Made by a program: the position numbers and the translations under genes
Shown: piece after piece, positions 5,716 to 7,547 of the stretch
Position numbering within the stretch: the first letter of the stretch is position 1
Layout of the letters: each line of letters begins with the position of its first letter
The notes under the pieces: generated by a model
The model's input: only the letters and a program-made list of their open reading frames with translations
What the model was told of the DNA's origin: nothing
The model's database searches: none
NCBI GenBank assembly: GCA_002449595.1
Contig: DJXE01000183.1
Span: 17,216 to 24,762, forward strand
Direction of reading: 5' to 3'
DNA length: 7,547 nt
Source: Lachnospiraceae bacterium UBA7012
GTDB taxonomy: Bacteria > Bacillota > Clostridia > Lachnospirales > Lachnospiraceae

Positions 5716-7547
5716 ATGATAAAAAGACCCCAATACGTATTCGACAAAGACCTGTTTAAGAGAAGCGTGGAGTATAACGTCAGGACCATGTTCCGCCGCA
5801 CGATGAAAGAGGCGACGAAGCAGCAGGTGTTCCAGGCCTCCGCGTTCGCGTTAAAGGACCAGATCATCGACTGCTGGATGAAGACGCAGAAGGCGTTTGA
5901 CCAGCAGGATCCCAAGAAGGTCATCTACCTGTCCATGGAATTCCTGATGGGGCGCGCGTTCGGCAACGACGCGATCAACCTCTGCGCTTACAAGGAAGTG
6001 AAGGAAGCGCTCAAGGAGCTCGGCTTCGACATCAACGCGATCGAAGACGAGGAGCCGGATGCGGCGCTCGGCAACGGCGGCCTCGGAAGGCTTGCCGCCT
6101 GCTTCCTCGACTCTCTCGCGACCCTGAACTACGCGGCGTACGGCTGCGGCATCCGCTACCACTACGGCATGTTCAAGCAGAAGATCAAGGACGGCTACCA
6201 GGTCGAAGTGCCGGACAACTGGCTCGCGAACGGCAACCCGCTCGAGCTGCGCAGGCCCGAGTACCAGCAGGAGATCCACTTCGGCGGCTACGTCACGACG
6301 TATCCCGGCAAGGACGGCAGGACGATGTTCAAGCAGGAAGGCTATGCGGCAGTCAAGGCTGTCCCGTACGATCTCCCGGTCATCGGCTACGGCAACGGCT
6401 TCGTCGACACGCTGCGCATCTGGGATGCGGAGCCCGTCGAGCTGTTCCACCTGGAGTCCTTCGACAAGGGCGACTACCAGAAGGCAGTGGAGCAGGAGAA
6501 CCTCGCGCGCACGATCTGCGACGTCCTCTATCCCTGCGACGACCACATGCAGGGCAAGGAGCTGCGCCTGAAGCAGCAGTATTTCTTCGTCTCCGCTTCG
6601 ATCCAGTGCGTGATCCAGAAGTATCTGGAATCCGGCCACAAGGATCTGAGAAAGCTGCCTGAGAAATACGTCTTCCAGCTCAACGACACGCACCCGACGC
6701 TGGCGATCCCGGAACTGATGCGCATCCTCATGGACGAGCACGAGCTGACCTGGGACGAGGCGTGGGATGTCACGACGAAGTGCTGCGCTTACACGAACCA
6801 CACGATCATGGCGGAAGCTCTTGAGAAGTGGCCGATCGAGCTTTTCTCACAGCTTCTTCCCAGAATCTACCAGATCGTCGAAGAGATCGCGCACCGGTTT
6901 GAGGCGCAGATCCACGCGAAGTACGACGGCATGCACGGCGTCGACGTCAGGGAAAAGATCCGCAAGATGGCGATCGTCTACGACGGACAGGTCCGCATGG
7001 CGAACCTCGCGATCGTGGCCGGCTTCTCCGTCAACGGCGTCGCAAGGCTGCACACGGAGATCCTCATGAAGCGCGAACTCGCGGACTTCAACGAGATGTT
7101 CCCCGGCAAGATCAACAACAAGACCAACGGCATCACGCAGAGAAGATTCCTGCTGCACGGCAACCCGCTGCTCGCGGACTGGGTCACGGACCACATCGGC
7201 GACGAGTGGATCACGGATCTGCCGCACATGGAGAACCTCGCAGTCTATGCCGACGACCCGAAGGCGCAGAAAGAGTTCATGCACATCAAGTACAAGAACA
7301 AAGTGCGCCTCGCGAAGTACATCAAAGAGCACAACGGCATCGACGTCGATCCCCGCTCGATCTTCGACGTGCAGGTCAAGCGCCTTCACGAGTACAAGAG
7401 ACAGCTGCTCAGGATCCTCTACGTCATGGCCCTTTATAACGAGCTGAAGGCGAATCCTGACATGGATCTGTATCCGCGCACGTTCATCTTCGGCGCGAAG
7501 GCGGCGGCGGGCTACAAGACCGCGAAGCTGACCATCAAGCTGATCAA
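5716..7547 (+). CDS. glgP: Glycogen/alpha-glucan phosphorylase, 3'-truncated by the window edge
   Basis: PLP-dependent GT35 enzyme: removes terminal alpha-1,4-glucosyl units from glycogen or maltodextrin with phosphate, releasing glucose 1-phosphate in the cytosol. 610 codons are present of an expected 750-820; the frame is open at the right edge. Diagnostic blocks: YLSMEFLMGR (71-80), LGNGGLGRLAACFLDS (118-133), the GYGNG-containing segment, QLNDTHPT (321-328), YTNHT (359-363), NKTNGITQRR (468-477), VQVKRLHEYKRQ (552-563), and GAKAAAGY (593-600) at the start of the C-terminal nucleotide-binding half. The lysine that binds PLP, in the GTGNMK motif, lies beyond the window, so catalytic integrity cannot be confirmed. 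The N-terminus begins MIKRPQYVFD and lacks the long regulatory extension with the phosphorylatable serine of animal muscle phosphorylase. It follows ileS by 21 bp with its own ribosome-binding site, suggesting co-transcription. The choice between glycogen and maltodextrin as main substrate is open. Confidence 0.96.
   Translation, partial: MIKRPQYVFDKDLFKRSVEYNVRTMFRRTMKEATKQQVFQASAFALKDQIIDCWMKTQKAFDQQDPKKVIYLSMEFLMGRAFGNDAINLCAYKEVKEALKELGFDINAIEDEEPDAALGNGGLGRLAACFLDSLATLNYAAYGCGIRYHYGMFKQKIKDGYQVEVPDNWLANGNPLELRRPEYQQEIHFGGYVTTYPGKDGRTMFKQEGYAAVKAVPYDLPVIGYGNGFVDTLRIWDAEPVELFHLESFDKGDYQKAVEQENLARTICDVLYPCDDHMQGKELRLKQQYFFVSASIQCVIQKYLESGHKDLRKLPEKYVFQLNDTHPTLAIPELMRILMDEHELTWDEAWDVTTKCCAYTNHTIMAEALEKWPIELFSQLLPRIYQIVEEIAHRFEAQIHAKYDGMHGVDVREKIRKMAIVYDGQVRMANLAIVAGFSVNGVARLHTEILMKRELADFNEMFPGKINNKTNGITQRRFLLHGNPLLADWVTDHIGDEWITDLPHMENLAVYADDPKAQKEFMHIKYKNKVRLAKYIKEHNGIDVDPRSIFDVQVKRLHEYKRQLLRILYVMALYNELKANPDMDLYPRTFIFGAKAAAGYKTAKLTIKLI

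Noticed and set aside
2341..5733. Long minus-strand open frame opposite ileS as a real gene
   Set aside because: Codon-aligned antisense of ileS; the product is rich in Arg, His, Asp, Val and Leu with no recognisable domain, and its openness is explained by absence of TTA/CTA/TCA in ileS. The sense strand is certain.
5851..6801. Minus-strand frame opposite glgP as a gene
   Set aside because: In-register shadow of glgP with the same low-complexity composition; glgP is unmistakable on the plus strand.
1..7547. CRISPR array, tRNA/rRNA gene, insertion sequence or defence system
   Set aside because: No regularly spaced repeats with unique spacers, no tRNA-like T-loop or anticodon arm, no transposase or defence domain; all four long genes are core metabolism.

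Overview
The window is GC-rich, gene-dense bacterial chromosome. It carries four plus-strand genes: a 5'-truncated nicotinate phosphoribosyltransferase (pncB), a TrmH/SpoU-family RNA 2'-O-ribose methyltransferase, a complete isoleucyl-tRNA synthetase (ileS), and a 3'-truncated glycogen/alpha-glucan phosphorylase (glgP). Protein flavour, Shine-Dalgarno sites of the AAGGAG/AAGGGA type and a eukaryotic-like (type 2) IleRS fit a high-GC member of the Clostridia, perhaps Lachnospiraceae-like. That placement is inference from protein style, not from a marker gene.

Layout: pncB runs from the left edge to 1073. The 1074-1253 gap is dominated by a 141-nt nested palindrome (1086-1226) that can be drawn as a cloverleaf: a 12-bp closing stem, two long hairpin arms and one tiny arm. 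It looks like a dispersed structured repeat or small RNA, not a gene. The methyltransferase gene (about 1254-2300) has intact SpoU motifs but two repeat-built insertions, one in the interdomain linker and one inside the catalytic domain. The 2301-2472 gap holds a convincing extended -10 sigma-A promoter and a roughly 110-nt 5' leader with two hairpins. The first hairpin displays GGGTGGCAC, identical to the core of the T-box consensus, but there is no room for a T-box Stem I. ileS (2473-5694) is full length, and glgP follows after only 21 bp with its own ribosome-binding site, so the two are probably co-transcribed from the ileS promoter.

Functionally this is ordinary core metabolism: NAD salvage, rRNA/tRNA modification, isoleucine charging and glycogen mobilisation. 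No CRISPR array, tRNA, rRNA, IS element or defence system is visible. The points most worth a second look are the cloverleaf palindrome, the ileS leader, and the in-frame repeat expansions in the methyltransferase. Very long open frames on the minus strand are register-matched shadows of the real genes, created by codon bias.
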